NCBI RefSeq assembly: GCF_000330505.1
Contig: NW_004191722.1
Coordinates: forward strand, 193,713-257,712
Reading direction: 5' to 3'
DNA length: 64,000 bases
DNA from: Entamoeba invadens IP1
Taxonomy: Eukaryota; Evosea; Mastigamoebida; Endamoebidae
Shown here: positions 27,844 through 39,913 of the stretch, in pieces
Layout of the letters: the number at the start of each line of letters is the position of its first letter
Position numbering within the stretch: position 1 is the stretch's first letter
The notes under the pieces: model-generated
Told to the model about the DNA's origin: nothing
Databases searched by the model: none
The model's input: the letters and a program-made list of their open reading frames with translations, nothing else
Program-made: the position numbers and the translations under genes

Positions 27844-29771
27844 ATGAGACATTCACAATCCGGTGTATGTAATCCACAACTTGCCCAACTAAACAAACAC
27901 TTTGAAAAAATGTTGTCGTGTGGAGTAGCTGCCAATTCTCCCATGTACCCACAACTCGTTATGGTTTCTTTTTAATAATTATTTTATTATTATAATATAG
28001 TACATTTTTGGAGTGTTAACATACTAACAGACAGACAAACTTAGAGAAAGTGAAAGAGAAGCTTGAGAAATTAGAAGTAGAGCCCCTCCGACTTTCCGAG
28101 AAAAGTAACGTTTCCATCTTCTTTGAATTTTGGTCGCATTTGTTATATATTTGTAATTATGGGGTTTTAAATTCGACGATGGATATAGTTCTTTCGTTAT
28201 TAGAACGCTGTGTGACGTTGTTTGTGTTATTCTTTCATTCGCGCCAGTAACTATACCAAATAGTTTTCATTTTATTAATAAATAGAAAAACGTTTACAGA
28301 TATTGCGAAGTTCTGTACGTCAGCTACGAGTTCGAAGAAAGAGAAAGAAGTGAAATATATTCATCAAATCTATACGGACTATGTGATTTGTTGTCGGGAG
28401 ACTTATAGTTTAGTTAATAGTTTATTTGAGAAATTAGCGATAGCTTTACTCACGAAACACCAATTTGATGGATTGACCCTTCAAAGCTCGGACGACGTCT
28501 ATTTTTCGCTGTCGAAAATAGTGATCCCAAAACTCTATGAATCAATACAAGACAAAATCTCTGCTCTCTTTAGCGCACTTTGTAGCGTCGACTGCTCGTT
28601 GTTACTTTATATCAATCAACTCACAAACAGTCAAATTGATGCGAACATGTCCGTCCTTCAATTTGACCCCCACGCATCTTTAATCGACACGTTGAAGATC
28701 AAATTCCAAACTGAATTAAGAACACCTATAGCACTCATTCTCCTCTTTCCTAACCCTTTTGTCTTCATTGTACAATTCATCCCAAAGTGGTTCAAAGCTC
28801 TTACAGACTGCGGAGTCCCAGTAGAAAAGATCATTCGGTCGAGTGAGTATTTTAATTACAAGAAATGGTTCTTCCAGACGATTGGTGTCATGATGAGGAA
28901 ATTTGACTCAACTAAGCAAGCGTCTTCTGTTGGAGAGTGTTTTAAAGCGTTAATTGTAGTCGGGGATATCACTACTATCAATGAACTCCTTTTCATCACA
29001 AAGACTAACACTAATATTTATAACACAAAACAACTCTCGAGAATGGCTAAAGTCGTCGAAAATGTTATTACCTTCTTCGTACAAAAGAACTTGGCCTCCA
29101 AGAAAAAGGACTTCTTCGATGACACGTTCAACTTCTCCGACTTGATCGAAATCATGGAAATCGCAATAGCTTCAGATCACTTGGAATCACTCTTATTGCT
29201 CATTGGCTTGGTCTATAAGATCCTTCCTTACTTCGTTAAATCCGCAAGAGATACTTTAGTCTTAGAGTATCTCGTCCATAAGAGGTTCTCTTATTTCTTC
29301 TTTCATTGGTCTGATTTAATTCGAAACGCATTCTATCATATTATATTATACAGAACGCTCTTCGTTAAACAGTCTCATATCATATCAGCAAGGTTCACTG
29401 CCACAGACCTCGCAGAATACCAAATCAGAAGTTTGTTCTTCTAATAATATAATTATAGTTTGTATTATAGTTTGTATTATAGTTTGTATTATAGTTTATT
29501 AACTAGTAAGTGACATCTAGGGACTAGCATCTATGATCCACAAGCACAGGACTTGGAAGTCAGTCAGGCGCTCGACCTCCGTATGAAAATGCTTAAAAGT
29601 ATCATCGACTCTCTTCCCAAAGAGAAGCATTTAGATGAGAAGAAGATGATCATGGCTTTTGAGGAGTTTAAGATAGTCCAAAAGCAGTATGAAGCGTGGC
29701 AAGTGAAACGGTCTTCGAATGAGTTTGATGTACCTGAGATAGTGTGCACGTTGGATATGAAATCTGATTGA
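27844..29771 (+). CDS. Helical (HEAT/ARM-like) protein of unknown function, four exons
   Basis: Proposed exons: 27844-27963, 28035-28219, 28286-29430 and 29521-29771. Introns are 71, 66 and 90 nt (GTTTCT...CAG, GTTTGT...TAG, GTTTGT...TAG), all phase-consistent, giving 566 residues. No long frame in the locus starts with ATG unless these junctions are used. The protein is made of amphipathic helices throughout (for example LEKVKEKLEKLEVEPLRLSEK, LIEIMEIAIASDHLESLLLL). A segment near the C-terminal third, FFFHWSDLIRNAFYHIILYR, recalls the DUF1765 pattern, but this is a weak memory-based match. No catalytic motif or TM helix is convincing. A second helical-repeat gene starts 158 bp downstream. 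Confidence 0.65.
29459..29494 (+). repeat. Three perfect 12-bp tandem repeats inside an intron
   Basis: Unit TTTGTATTATAG, three copies, preceded by AATTATAG, within the third intron (29431-29520) of the 27844-29771 gene. Each unit boundary recreates TATAG/TTTGT, that is, a 3'-splice-like TAG running directly into a GTTTGT-like 5' site. Confidence 0.85.
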
Positions 29772-29883
29772 CTTGTATATTTAGTTTGCTGGTGAGTATT
29801 ACTTTTATTTTTATTCTTTTTTCAAGAGGTCCTTCTACTGATTTTTCATACTTTTTAACAAAGAAACTAATTTGAAAAATCGA

Positions 29884-29891
29884 AATGAACT
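29884..29891 (+). promoter_or_regulatory. GAAC promoter element (AATGAACT)
   Basis: Exact match to the Entamoeba GAAC element AATGAACT, 38 bases upstream of the ATG at 29929. It sits between the stop of one helical-repeat gene and the start of the next, which supports treating them as two genes rather than one. Confidence 0.5.
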
Positions 29892-29928
29892 GTTTGTAAG
29901 AAAAAGACGGAGGAACTAATAATTCGAC

Positions 29929-32900
29929 ATGGAGGCATCTGAGAAGGATAAAATGAATTTGGACACATTGAAGCGTAAATGTGAGAACGTTAGATTACAG
30001 TTTGGTTATTATTTTCTTTTCTTAAAGTCAGTGTTGTTACTTATGAGTACTAAATAGAAGCATTCTCGCTTTCGAGTTTCCACGAGCCTCAACACGACTG
30101 GAAGACCTTTTGAATTTGGCAGACAAACAGACGACTGTTTCAATATCGTCGTATATCGATGGAGTCATCTCTTACTTCATCTCTTCCCTCTCTAAAAAGT
30201 CTCAAGTCGACACGGCAAAGGACAAACACGCTCGTATTATTTGGTTGCGTAACTTTTTCATTGGAACTCTGATCAACTCGATAATCAACTATAGTGCTTC
30301 GATTACTAAAAAGTTGACGATATGCTTCAAAGAGCTTTTATTGATATTACGGTACACCCCACGAGTTGAAGGGGATACCGGAATTTTGATGTTATGGAGG
30401 AAGATTATCATATTATTTGAGAACACACCAGAGAAGGGTGAGACCCTTCTCCAGATCATTTCTGGCTTTTTAAAAACGTTTTATCGTCTGACGTGTAGTA
30501 TAGAGGGGATGAACAAATTGATGTCGAGTGTCAAATTTAGTGGACTTTGCTTTTGCAGAAGCTCCATAGAAAGAGCGTCTAAAGTGCAGTATTTCATGGT
30601 TGTCTCTCGATATGGCAATTTAAGATACACCAACACGTTGTCCATCATACTTCCTATAATCGAGCCACTTGGGTTGGCCAATGACGAGTTAGCATTTATT
30701 ATGTCGAAAGAGTATTGTAAAGGGATATGTTACATAATAGAGAACTCCGACGTGTTTTCTCATTTAATCAAGAAGATGGGGATTTACTCCAAACTTGATG
30801 TTGATGGAGTTATTCAGTTTATGAAAGAAATGGCGATAGAAGACACCGATAAGTTCTCATTGTGTAGTCCCGAGTTTTATATCTTGTTTCATATTTCTGC
30901 GTGGATTGGGATGTGTTGTGATAACATTAATGTGGTTGCGAGTGCGACGGACTTTCTTTCTGAATATCTTCCTTATGTCTTTTCGATCAATAGAAGACTG
31001 TATGATACATATTTAGTCATTTTACTTGCACAAATCTTACAAGTCTTTTTATCGACCAAATTTATTCCAACGAAAAATAGTTGTATTAAACTTGCTGTAC
31101 TTTATTTAGAACATCGAGTTGACCTCTTCATGAATTTCGATAAAGACCTCTTCGCACAGTTTTTGATTCAAATTCAGAGTGATGTGCAGACAGTAAAGGA
31201 TAAGAAGGAATATATCATATTCTTATCGACTATGCTATCGTCTGGAAAGACTTCGAAAGAAGTGATGTACTTAACAGGGATACGTAAGTACATTGGAGTC
31301 AACTACACAACAATTCAACCATTCTTCGACTCAGCAGAAGGCTCAAGACAAATCCAAGGAGTATATATTGCTCTCACTAAAATTATAACATTTTTGGCAA
31401 CACAAGGAGTCACTGATAATCCTTTTATTGTGCCGTACTTAGAAAAGTTCCTGTCTTTTGAACCTACACATCCACCTCTTGTCAAAACAAACGTATATCA
31501 CTTGTCTGGCACAATTGCCATTATCGGAGTTGTTTGAACTGTTACAGTTGATCAAAATTAACAATGACGCGTCACTCCCGATGCTCGTGTTGCGCATGTT
31601 CCACTGCTTTTTGTCTGACATTAACCCACACATTAGAGAAGTCGCTGCACAAGTTGCTCCACAAATATTGGTACCAACGTTACAGGTGTTATATCGCCTA
31701 AACACTGCAGCATCTATTAATAAGTACGCGACATCGTCGTTGACAGCTACTGGAGTATTACGAGTGTCACAGTCGATTGCACTCTCATATATCATACAAA
31801 GTGCATCCCTCCCTACAAAGTCGCACTTCTTGTCTGAGTGCTGTATACCACGCTCACCTAACCCATTACAGCAGTTTGAAGTGTCTATTGCTTCTGACTT
31901 GTTGACACTAGTTCCCTTCATATTGTCGCAGTCCTTCGACAAGTTGCCGCCTTTGATACAAATCAGTGGGTTACATGCCTTTGTGAGAAGTTTGCGGTAC
32001 TTGTGCAGAACACCAAATAGTGAAGAAGTGCCAAAAGTGGTGAAGCGGTGTTACAATTACTTATTAGAGATCATACGAGTGGTGTTGACTGTGCATCACC
32101 CCGAGTCTGTTGTACCGTATAAGTACACTTTACCTATTGAATTACTTGCTCGTGAGATGTGTGTAATAAATGCACGGAGTGATGGAATTGATAATCCAGT
32201 GATTTCATTGAGTGAAGAAGCCTTCTTTGCAGTTGCAGTGTTAATGCGCCGGATCCGACCAGAGAAAGAAATCTTCAGTTTGTTCAGACTCTTTCTTGAT
32301 GAGCATCCAATACCAATCCACTTGGGGATCAGAGAGATCATTCGGTTTGGTCTGAAACCATATACAAAGTCCGATTATGAAATATTAGATGTCTTATCAC
32401 TTGAAGCGGATGCTGTACACGACTTTAAAGTGCCTGAAAAGTGTATTGAAGTCTGGGCTGATGTTGCTGGGTTGACTTCTTCTGTGATGAAATTGGTAGA
32501 CAACGACGCATTACGAAATGTCGAATCGGCAGTTGTGTCGAGATGTGCCCTTTCTATAGTACTTGCTGGAATTAAGTTTGGAATTCCTGTTGTAACTACT
32601 AAGGGAATGTTCTCTGTTGATAATGAGGAGGACTATATACCCTCAGACTTCAAAGGACTATATTCCATGTTAATGACTGGAGTTGAAGACGATACGAAAA
32701 GGTACTCAAAAATGTCACCAAAACCACAATATATCACCCATTTTGCAGTTCTCCCACCCCTTGAAGTCGAACGGATTGGAGAAGTTGAGAGAAAAGGAGA
32801 GAAAAGCAGTGAAAGTGACACCATTCGACTGAGTAAATCGCCAATGAAACAAAAGACGACGAAACAAGCAATTGAAAGTTCTGAGGAATTGTTACTTGAG

Positions 32901-34880
32901 CGAAGGGGACTTGAAAAGATTATAATGATGATGGAGGAGATCAAGAAGTTTGTGACTCAAGGAGTCCGCATGTCGGACCACTTCTTGACACTTTTGTATG
33001 TCATTAAATTTGCGCGAAAGACATTTGCCACGTTGATTGAATATACGCCGTCATATATAGATAACTACTTAGAGTCAATAGACATCAAAGGGACTGCAGT
33101 AGCGCATCAAAAGAGTGGTGAGAGTGGGTTAGAGTTACTTGGGCACTTAGTCTTTGATATAGCGGACTACCCCAACAGTGACAAAGCTCTTTGTCTTATA
33201 ACGAAATTGCAAAAGATGTTGATTGGGTTTTCTATATGCTTTGATGTCCTTTTGAACTCATTAAAGGGGGATGGGGTATTAAGAAAATTACGAGGGGAAG
33301 TAGTCATTCCATTATACTTCTCTGCTATTATGCAAAACTTTGTGAAAACAGACAAAGACTTAACAGCGGAGTTTATTTATCGAGTGGAAGACTTGGATGT
33401 CGAAGACGCTTTAATGATAGCGAGGTGTTCCTGTCCATTATTGAAAGTCAAAGTAGCAGAAGAACAACTGAAAAATACACGTCCAGATATAGCAAGAGCT
33501 TTACATGGTGAAACTCCATCGATGACGCCGATCTTTAAAGAGTTTGAAGGGATAGAAAGTACTCTAATGGAACTGAGCAAACAAAAAGAATTGTCCTTTG
33601 CGTTTTTCCATTCGCTCTTTGAGACGTTTAATATGTGTCTTCCAATGCGGTTGATTGAAGCTCTATCATATAGTTGTTTAAATAAAAAGAATAACATGTA
33701 TGTGGAAAGAGTGATTGACGAGTCTTTACCTGAAGACTATGCACAGAAAGTCGATGTTTTGAGTCAATTTCTACCAAAAACACAGCCAAGTCTTAGTTTA
33801 GTTCAAACAACCACTAGCAAAGACTTTTGGGAGGTCCAACACTATTTTGAAAGAAGATTGCCGGCACTTCGAGATACGGCACGACAAGAATGCTTCAATG
33901 GGCAATTAATGTTATATATAACAAAACGACATCCAAGAGATATTTTAATGTATTTACATCACCAGTTTTTGGACCGATTTACTACTATGATACCAACGAA
34001 TCATGTCCTCTTTGGCGTCGATTTTAAAAAGATTTTAATGGACCGGTTGTGGGAAAATCAAACGCCCCCAGTGAATTCGACACAAAGCGCATTGAAGGCA
34101 CTTGTATCGATGCAAAACACACTTCCTATCTCTTTACAACTCAAAGAGGAATTCATCGAGAATTTATTTAGAGGCGGAGAGAACGAATTGGTGGTGTCGT
34201 GTTTACTCACACATAAAAGTTATATGACGTTTGGACTGGATAATTCTATCACTTCGAATGTCACCCACTCGAAACCATATTTGGAGGAATACGTCTTCAC
34301 TTTTACTAAGAAGTATCTTCTAAATGATATCCAAAAACTCTTTTTGAAAGACCCATTGAAATACATTCGAATTGTTGTGCCGTGTTTGGCCCAATTTCGC
34401 CCACGACAACTCTATGAAATTTATCGAAGAACACTCACCGTCGAATGCGCGCGATCTGATTATTTGTTACTGATGTACACTCAAGCGACTTGTGCGACAG
34501 TTTTATTGATAGCTCCCGAGTACAACATCATCACGCCGCCACTGTCTATCATCACGTTGATATCGTTCCATCACGAATTGATTTTTGTCGTCAATGCACT
34601 GCTCGCCGATGAAGCAACGCGACAAATGACGCTCACGACTATTCAAAAATTGTCGCAACGAGTCTTGGGATGTGAACGAGTCGTCGACGGTATAACAAAG
34701 AAGGCAGACTCTTGGGAGAAAAATTTGGTCCTCAGATTCTTGTGGGACTTGCTTAGTATATCAACGGAAATACCTAAACTCGACAACATCATTGTCGAAG
34801 ATGTCTTCGGCTGTGTCGTAGACAAACCAATCATCGACAGAAGGGATCAACTTCTTGTCTCTCTCATACAAATATTGTAA
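29929..34880 (+). CDS. Giant helical-repeat (HEAT-like) protein of unknown function
   Basis: Starts at ATG 29929. Exon 1 is 29929-29999; intron 30000-30057 (58 nt, GTTTGG...TAG, phase 2); the frame then runs to about 31490, where it must move from one frame to another. Either a 55-nt intron (31493-31547, GTATAT...CAG) or a one-base error in the AAAA run at 31484-31487 restores the frame, which continues to 34880. Length is about 1612 residues (intron) or 1630 (indel). Composition is almost entirely alpha-helical repeats (for example LVPTLQVLYRLNTAASINKY, IRIVVPCLAQFRPRQLYEIY), with a charged, Ser/Lys-rich linker near 32780-32880. No enzymatic motif. A large scaffold is inferred; family not recognised. 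Confidence 0.68.
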
Positions 34881-35535
34881 TTCAATGTATAGCTTTTTAT
34901 TAATTTGTATATAGTTTATATTTAGTTAAAGACATATAACTAATGCGATTGGGTTGGTTACCAATCAATGGTGTATAGCGGCTCGATTTGTCTGTCAAGT
35001 AGTGTATAATACTACTTAATATTTATATTATGTCAACGAGTGAAATGGGAAAGAGATTGTTTCTCTATTATTCACACAAAAAGGATCACAACCCTACTTC
35101 TTTTCATACGAATTGGATTCTACTGGACAAAGTGGGTCTTTGATATGTATAAACAAAGGAAAACGATTCACCACAATTAAAAATGTTTAAGAGGAAAGGA
35201 AACCCTACTTCTTTTTTGATTACGATATTCTATATTCCATAAACATAAGAATAAGAGAACAAAAACCATCTTTATAACTCCGTGTTGAGTTGTGCAGAAA
35301 TGGCGGCACATGACCAAATCATGAATTAAGTCTTTTGTCTTTCTTCTGGAAAAGAAAAAGTCTTCACCATTTAAAGGAAAAAGGGATAGCTATCGAGTCC
35401 ACCCAAAAATAAGTATTGTCAGAAACAATTATTAAGAAATAGAAGAGTAAAAGAATCAGAGAAGTATACCAAGAACACCAAAATATGTTAAAAAAGGTCG
35501 TATAAAAGACATCACAAAACAAAGAAAAACAGACG
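34881..35535. other. Intergenic
   Basis: 655 bp. Contains the phrase AACCCTACTTCTTTT twice (about 35089 and 35204) and a 37-codon ATG frame at 35031, too short to support. Probably carries the MFS gene promoter; the function of the repeated phrase is unknown. Confidence 0.45.
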
Positions 35536-37023
35536 ATGTGGGCTTTCAATTTGCACGCCGACTTGAAGAAAAAGGTGGTTCACTCCTATAACCTGACGAC
35601 GTACTGTGTTTCTGCGTTCTGTCTTAACTTCTCCGTCTACTTCTTTTGGTTGATAGTCCCCATTATGATGCGTAACTTAGGGGCTTCACCTTTAGAAATT
35701 GGATTAGTTGGAGCAGTTGGGTTTGGTGCACAAGGATTTATGGCTCCTGTATGTGGGCGGCTAGCTGATAAATTACCGCCTGAGAGTATGGCGCGCTTTG
35801 GAGCTTGTTTACATTGTTTGACTTGTTTAATAGTAGCTATGGTCTATATAACAGAGACTAAGACTATACCAATCTACTTCATATGTTTGATTCAAAGTCT
35901 TGGTCTAGCTATGTTCTGGTCACCGTCAGAAGCATTAGTAGGCAATGAAAGTTATGCGGGCGGCGAGAGTAAAAACATTTCAATGTTTTCTATGTCTTTT
36001 GCTTGTGGCAAAGCTGTTGGATTTTTACTTGCTGGAACTTTGAGTGCTCTTATTGGACAGACTTACAGTTTATATGTTGCATGCGCTGAAGCTTTTGTGA
36101 CATTCTTTGCGATGACGCTCTTCCCACAAAACAATCACTTGAAGGAGGAGACGGTGCCTGAAATTAACATTGAGTTGGAGGCTCTTCCACAAATCGAGAA
36201 GAAGGAAAGGGAGTATACAACTGAAATCCCAATGAATGGTGATCCTAAGACTCTACAAAGTAATACTGAACATCAAGATGGTGTCATTTTAAGTGAATCA
36301 CAAACACCACGAATCTCTGAAGATAACACACACATTGATTTGAGTGAAATCAAACACACACAAGTCATGTCGAAAAGACCCATCCATTACTTCTGGTATT
36401 ACATCAACTCTATTGTCTTCCACTGCTTTGTCACTGCCATTGTTGGAGTTATTTCCAATCAATATATTAATTATGCTAAACGAACTAATGTGACTCTTCC
36501 AGGTATTATAGAAGACTCTGATGTGCTTGTAGGTATTTTACTATTTGTGGTGAATATTGCTCAGTTAAGTGCGTTTGTTGTCTTAGGGAGAATGACAATT
36601 TGGCAATACAAATTGTATTTGAATATGATTTCCTTTGTAGTTCTTCTTGGGTGTGTAGCTGTTTTTTATTTCATGAAGAACGGGTATGTGTTGGCTATCG
36701 CTTCTTTTGTTATTGGGTTTATTTCTGGATATGATTTCTTGTTGAACATGTTTTACTCGTTGAATGCATCTGAGTCCGAGAAAGGGAAGTACATGGGGAT
36801 ATCTGAGTGTTCTTCCTGTTTGTCGTACAGTTTAGCTCCACTTCTCGCTGGTTTATTATCAACTTATATAAGTCTTGGGTGGTGTATATACACCTGTTTT
36901 GTTTTTATAATACTTGGATTAATTGGGTGTGGTGCCACACAAGCTTATGTCTATTACCTTGAGAGAAAGGATAGACTTCAAGTACAAAAGGAGTTAATGA
37001 TTCCTGCCGACTCGATGAAATAA
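35536..37023 (+). CDS. Major facilitator superfamily transporter
   Basis: 495 residues with about 12 hydrophobic segments in two halves separated by a hydrophilic loop (about residues 200-280, Glu/Lys-rich). The MFS loop 2-3 signature is present as GRLADKLPPESM. GLVGAVGFGAQGFMAPVCG and MFWSPSEALVG are also MFS-like. Substrate unknown. Plasma or internal membrane. Single exon; ATG 35536 is the first in frame. Confidence 0.85.
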   Translation: MWAFNLHADLKKKVVHSYNLTTYCVSAFCLNFSVYFFWLIVPIMMRNLGASPLEIGLVGAVGFGAQGFMAPVCGRLADKLPPESMARFGACLHCLTCLIVAMVYITETKTIPIYFICLIQSLGLAMFWSPSEALVGNESYAGGESKNISMFSMSFACGKAVGFLLAGTLSALIGQTYSLYVACAEAFVTFFAMTLFPQNNHLKEETVPEINIELEALPQIEKKEREYTTEIPMNGDPKTLQSNTEHQDGVILSESQTPRISEDNTHIDLSEIKHTQVMSKRPIHYFWYYINSIVFHCFVTAIVGVISNQYINYAKRTNVTLPGIIEDSDVLVGILLFVVNIAQLSAFVVLGRMTIWQYKLYLNMISFVVLLGCVAVFYFMKNGYVLAIASFVIGFISGYDFLLNMFYSLNASESEKGKYMGISECSSCLSYSLAPLLAGLLSTYISLGWCIYTCFVFIILGLIGCGATQAYVYYLERKDRLQVQKELMIPADSMK

Positions 37024-37292
37024 CGTGTTATTAATTATTATGAATTGAGTGTAAACAAATGTGTTGAATTTCTTTGAAATACTTTGTGTTATTATAATAG
37101 TATATTAATAGTATATTCTAAATATAATTATATTATATTATTTTATCTAGAAAAGTTGTTATATTAAATCAATGAATAAGAATTGAATAGAATCTTTTGA
37201 CTATCAAAACACTTGTGTGTTTTATTTATTTATAAATAATAGTAACTATACTTATATTCAACACCTTAACCATTCTTAAACAAAATATATAC

Positions 37293-38255
37293 TTAAAGGT
37301 ACACATCCACCGTGACTCCAAAGTGGTCACTCATAAACGGGAACTTTCTCCCCTTCACTGGGAACTTATCGACTCTGCAGTTCTTGCATGTCAGTTGTGG
37401 TTCTTCTCCCTCTCTCTTCAATTGGAAGATATAGTCCAGCCGTGACTTATCCATGCACTGTTCTTCGTAGGTGATTTCCGTATCAAACGGTGTTTCCGTC
37501 CCCGACGCGTCGACAAACGAGTCACCGAACGTGACTGGTTGTACTCCGTGGTTGTCTCTAAGTAACAAGTCGATGAGTTCTCCGTTCGGTACGACAAATG
37601 TTTGTAAGAATTCTTTATACTCGACGCTCTCCGTGGTCCCATCAGTCCCTGCTCTTCCATTCACATTAAAATCACCGCAGCATATCGCCGGGTAGTTGTT
37701 CCCTGTAGTCTTCTCTTGAACGAACTCCGCGTATTCCTTCACATGGACCATTCTTCTCTCTCTCGATGGTTTAGCCTTTTCCAAATCCAATGTATAGTCT
37801 GCTTGTGTGTGTGTATCAAAGACGTGAATGTATCGATTCGGTTGCACTTCGATTTTCGCGTAGAGTACACCTTTCGACGCAACTGCGTCTGCGTATATCC
37901 CTCGTGTGTACATTCTGAAGTCCTTTTCGACTATTGGGAATCGTGATATAATGACAAGTCCGGCATCGACTAAAAACAGCGGAAACAACGGCTTCTCCGT
38001 TTGGATCCTCCACTTAAACCCGGCTTTCTTGGCCTTTTTAAGTAACTTCTCTCGTCGCCAGTTAAGTTCCTTAAAGACTTCTTGGAAACATACCACATCA
38101 AAGTCTTGAAGTCGATCATTACAAAAGACTCGCAAGCGACTGTCCTTATGATCGTGGCCAGCGGCAGATACTAACATCGGACGGAGGTACATGTTATACG
38201 TAAGAATGCGGAGAGGCTTGGACTCAACATCTATAGCGACAGGCTCTTCGGCCAT
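37293..38255 (-). CDS. Neutral sphingomyelinase-like phosphodiesterase (EEP superfamily)
   Basis: Likely start is the ATG at 38255 (320 residues); another in-frame ATG lies at 38291 (332 residues). I prefer 38255 because a GAAC word and a short leader precede it, and the domain starts soon after. The endonuclease/exonuclease/phosphatase fold is complete: LTYNMYLRP (Asn), VCFQEVF (Glu), VIISRFPI, DTHTQADY, CCGDFNVN (Asp and Asn), SRLDYIF, and the catalytic SDHFGV at the end. HTQADY and the overall order match neutral sphingomyelinases more than DNases. No TM helix follows the domain, so it may be soluble. It would release ceramide from sphingomyelin or a related lipid. Confidence 0.87.
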   Translation of the reverse strand: MAEEPVAIDVESKPLRILTYNMYLRPMLVSAAGHDHKDSRLRVFCNDRLQDFDVVCFQEVFKELNWRREKLLKKAKKAGFKWRIQTEKPLFPLFLVDAGLVIISRFPIVEKDFRMYTRGIYADAVASKGVLYAKIEVQPNRYIHVFDTHTQADYTLDLEKAKPSRERRMVHVKEYAEFVQEKTTGNNYPAICCGDFNVNGRAGTDGTTESVEYKEFLQTFVVPNGELIDLLLRDNHGVQPVTFGDSFVDASGTETPFDTEITYEEQCMDKSRLDYIFQLKREGEEPQLTCKNCRVDKFPVKGRKFPFMSDHFGVTVDVYL

Positions 38256-39222
38256 TGTGGTGGTTTGTTTTATTAAGTTCAGATGAACCATCAAATCTTA
38301 TTCCATCGATGGTTCTCTCATTTTGGTTTGTTTTCTAAGATTTGGTTCCTTGCATCTATCTACTAGTTTAATATGGTATTGTTACTATATTTTTACTAGT
38401 AATTCTTGTTTGATTGTGACGGGAATTCAAAAATAAAGTAAAATAACCTGAAATTTTGGGAGAAATGGACGTATTGTGTTGTCTATTTGAAACTACAAAA
38501 AATAAATTGAAAATTTATAATTCAGAAATTTATAATATTATAAAATATTTATAATAATATTTATAATAATGTATAATATTAAAAATATAATTGGTGTTTC
38601 AGGACAAATTAAAAATACTCAATACATTTTGATCACTTAAAATTTTAAAACTAAAAAACAATAAAAAACAAATTTAAATTTTATAGTTACCTTTTTACTT
38701 TGATATTTTTTTATTAATTTCATTTTGACAAATCCAAAATGGCAGAATGAAACTTTTCAAAATAAAATAAAATGATTATGTATTATTATTATTATTATTT
38801 GAGATAAAATAGAACTGTTATTTATTATTTAATTTAATTACTTAATTAATAAATAATATTATAAAATATTTATTCTATTTTAAAAATAAACTATAGTTTT
38901 AATAAGTAAGCTTGTAAAATAATAACTATAATAATATAGTTAATTTGATATTAATAAACAAAAAAAAATATATTATTAATAAATAAAAACGAATAGACTT
39001 ATAATATAAAATATAAAATTAAATTAATATATTAATAATAAATATAACAGTAATGCAACCAACTAATATTATTTACAATAATTGCAGTCAAAAATGTTGA
39101 GCAAAACAAATTAACGAACAGTTCAGAAACCAAATAAAACTAGTAAAACAACTAAAATCAATAGAACAGAGAACTGGATGAACCCTACCAGAAGAGTAAC
39201 TGTAAAATGATTTGCGAGAGAG
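38256..39222. other. Divergent intergenic region, extremely AT-rich
   Basis: Nearly 1 kb between the sphingomyelinase-like and RPS9 starts. Includes a short TTA microsatellite (about 38780-38800). No gene supported. Confidence 0.55.
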
Positions 39223-39777
39223 ATGGGCCGTTGCCTCCGTAATCACAGTGTTGTATACAAGACTCCAAAGGTCCCCTTTGACCGTACCAGATTTGATGCC
39301 GAATTGAAATTAGCCGGACAGTTTGGATTAAAATGCAAACGTGAGATTCAACGTGTTCACTTTATGTTGGGCCACATGAGAACTATTGCTAAGGTGATGT
39401 TAATGAAATCCGCCACCGACCCAAAAAGAATCTTGGAAGGTAACGCTTTACTCAGAAGACTTCACAACCTCGGGATATTACCAAAAGATCAAACTAAGCT
39501 TGAGTTCGTCTTAGCTTTGAAAGAAGAGAACTTACTTGAACGAAGACTTCAGACAATCGTCTTCAGAAAAGGCTTTGCTAAATCAATTCACCACGCTCGC
39601 GTCTTGATTCGTTCAAAACTCATCTCCGTCGGTAAACAAATCGTCGACGTCCCTTCCTTCATGGTCAGAGTTTCTTCAGAGCCACTCGTACAACTCGCTC
39701 CTAACACTCCTCTCACTAACCCTGAGAAGCTTGGAAGAAGAAAAAGAAAGGCAAGAAAGGACGCTAAAGGTCAGTAA
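39223..39777 (+). CDS. 40S ribosomal protein S9 (uS4)
   Basis: 184 residues, usual eukaryotic S9 length (about 190). Family blocks: KTPKVPFDRTRFDAELKLAG at the start, a central RRLHNLGILPKDQTKLEFVL, and the S4 RNA-binding segment (ERRLQTIVFRKGFAKSIHHA, then ARVLIRSKLISVGKQIVDVP). The tail is basic (KLGRRKRKARKDAKGQ). Binds 18S rRNA early in 40S assembly and lines the mRNA entry channel. First ATG used; single exon. Confidence 0.97.
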   Translation: MGRCLRNHSVVYKTPKVPFDRTRFDAELKLAGQFGLKCKREIQRVHFMLGHMRTIAKVMLMKSATDPKRILEGNALLRRLHNLGILPKDQTKLEFVLALKEENLLERRLQTIVFRKGFAKSIHHARVLIRSKLISVGKQIVDVPSFMVRVSSEPLVQLAPNTPLTNPEKLGRRKRKARKDAKGQ

Positions 39778-39913
39778 TTGAGTCGATATCGCAATTCTAT
39801 TCGTTAGTAACTTTTTATTATAATTTTATACTATTTGCTACTACTCGTCTACTTTGAGTCTTTCTCTCTAAAAACACAGACTTTTTATCTCAAAAATACA
39901 TATCAAATACACT

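Noticed and set aside
28247..28285. 39-nt intron GTAACT...TAG in the first helical-repeat gene
   Set aside because: Phase-consistent, but an alternative from 28220 has the standard GTTTGT start and a more usual length (66 nt), so that one is preferred.
34881..35535. 37-codon ATG frame and repeated AACCCTACTTCTTTT phrase
   Set aside because: Too short to support a gene, and two copies of a 15-base phrase in one spacer are not enough to call a regulatory element.
38256..39222. TTA microsatellite and AT tracts as a possible origin or scaffold site
   Set aside because: Nothing distinguishes it from other AT-rich spacers in the window.
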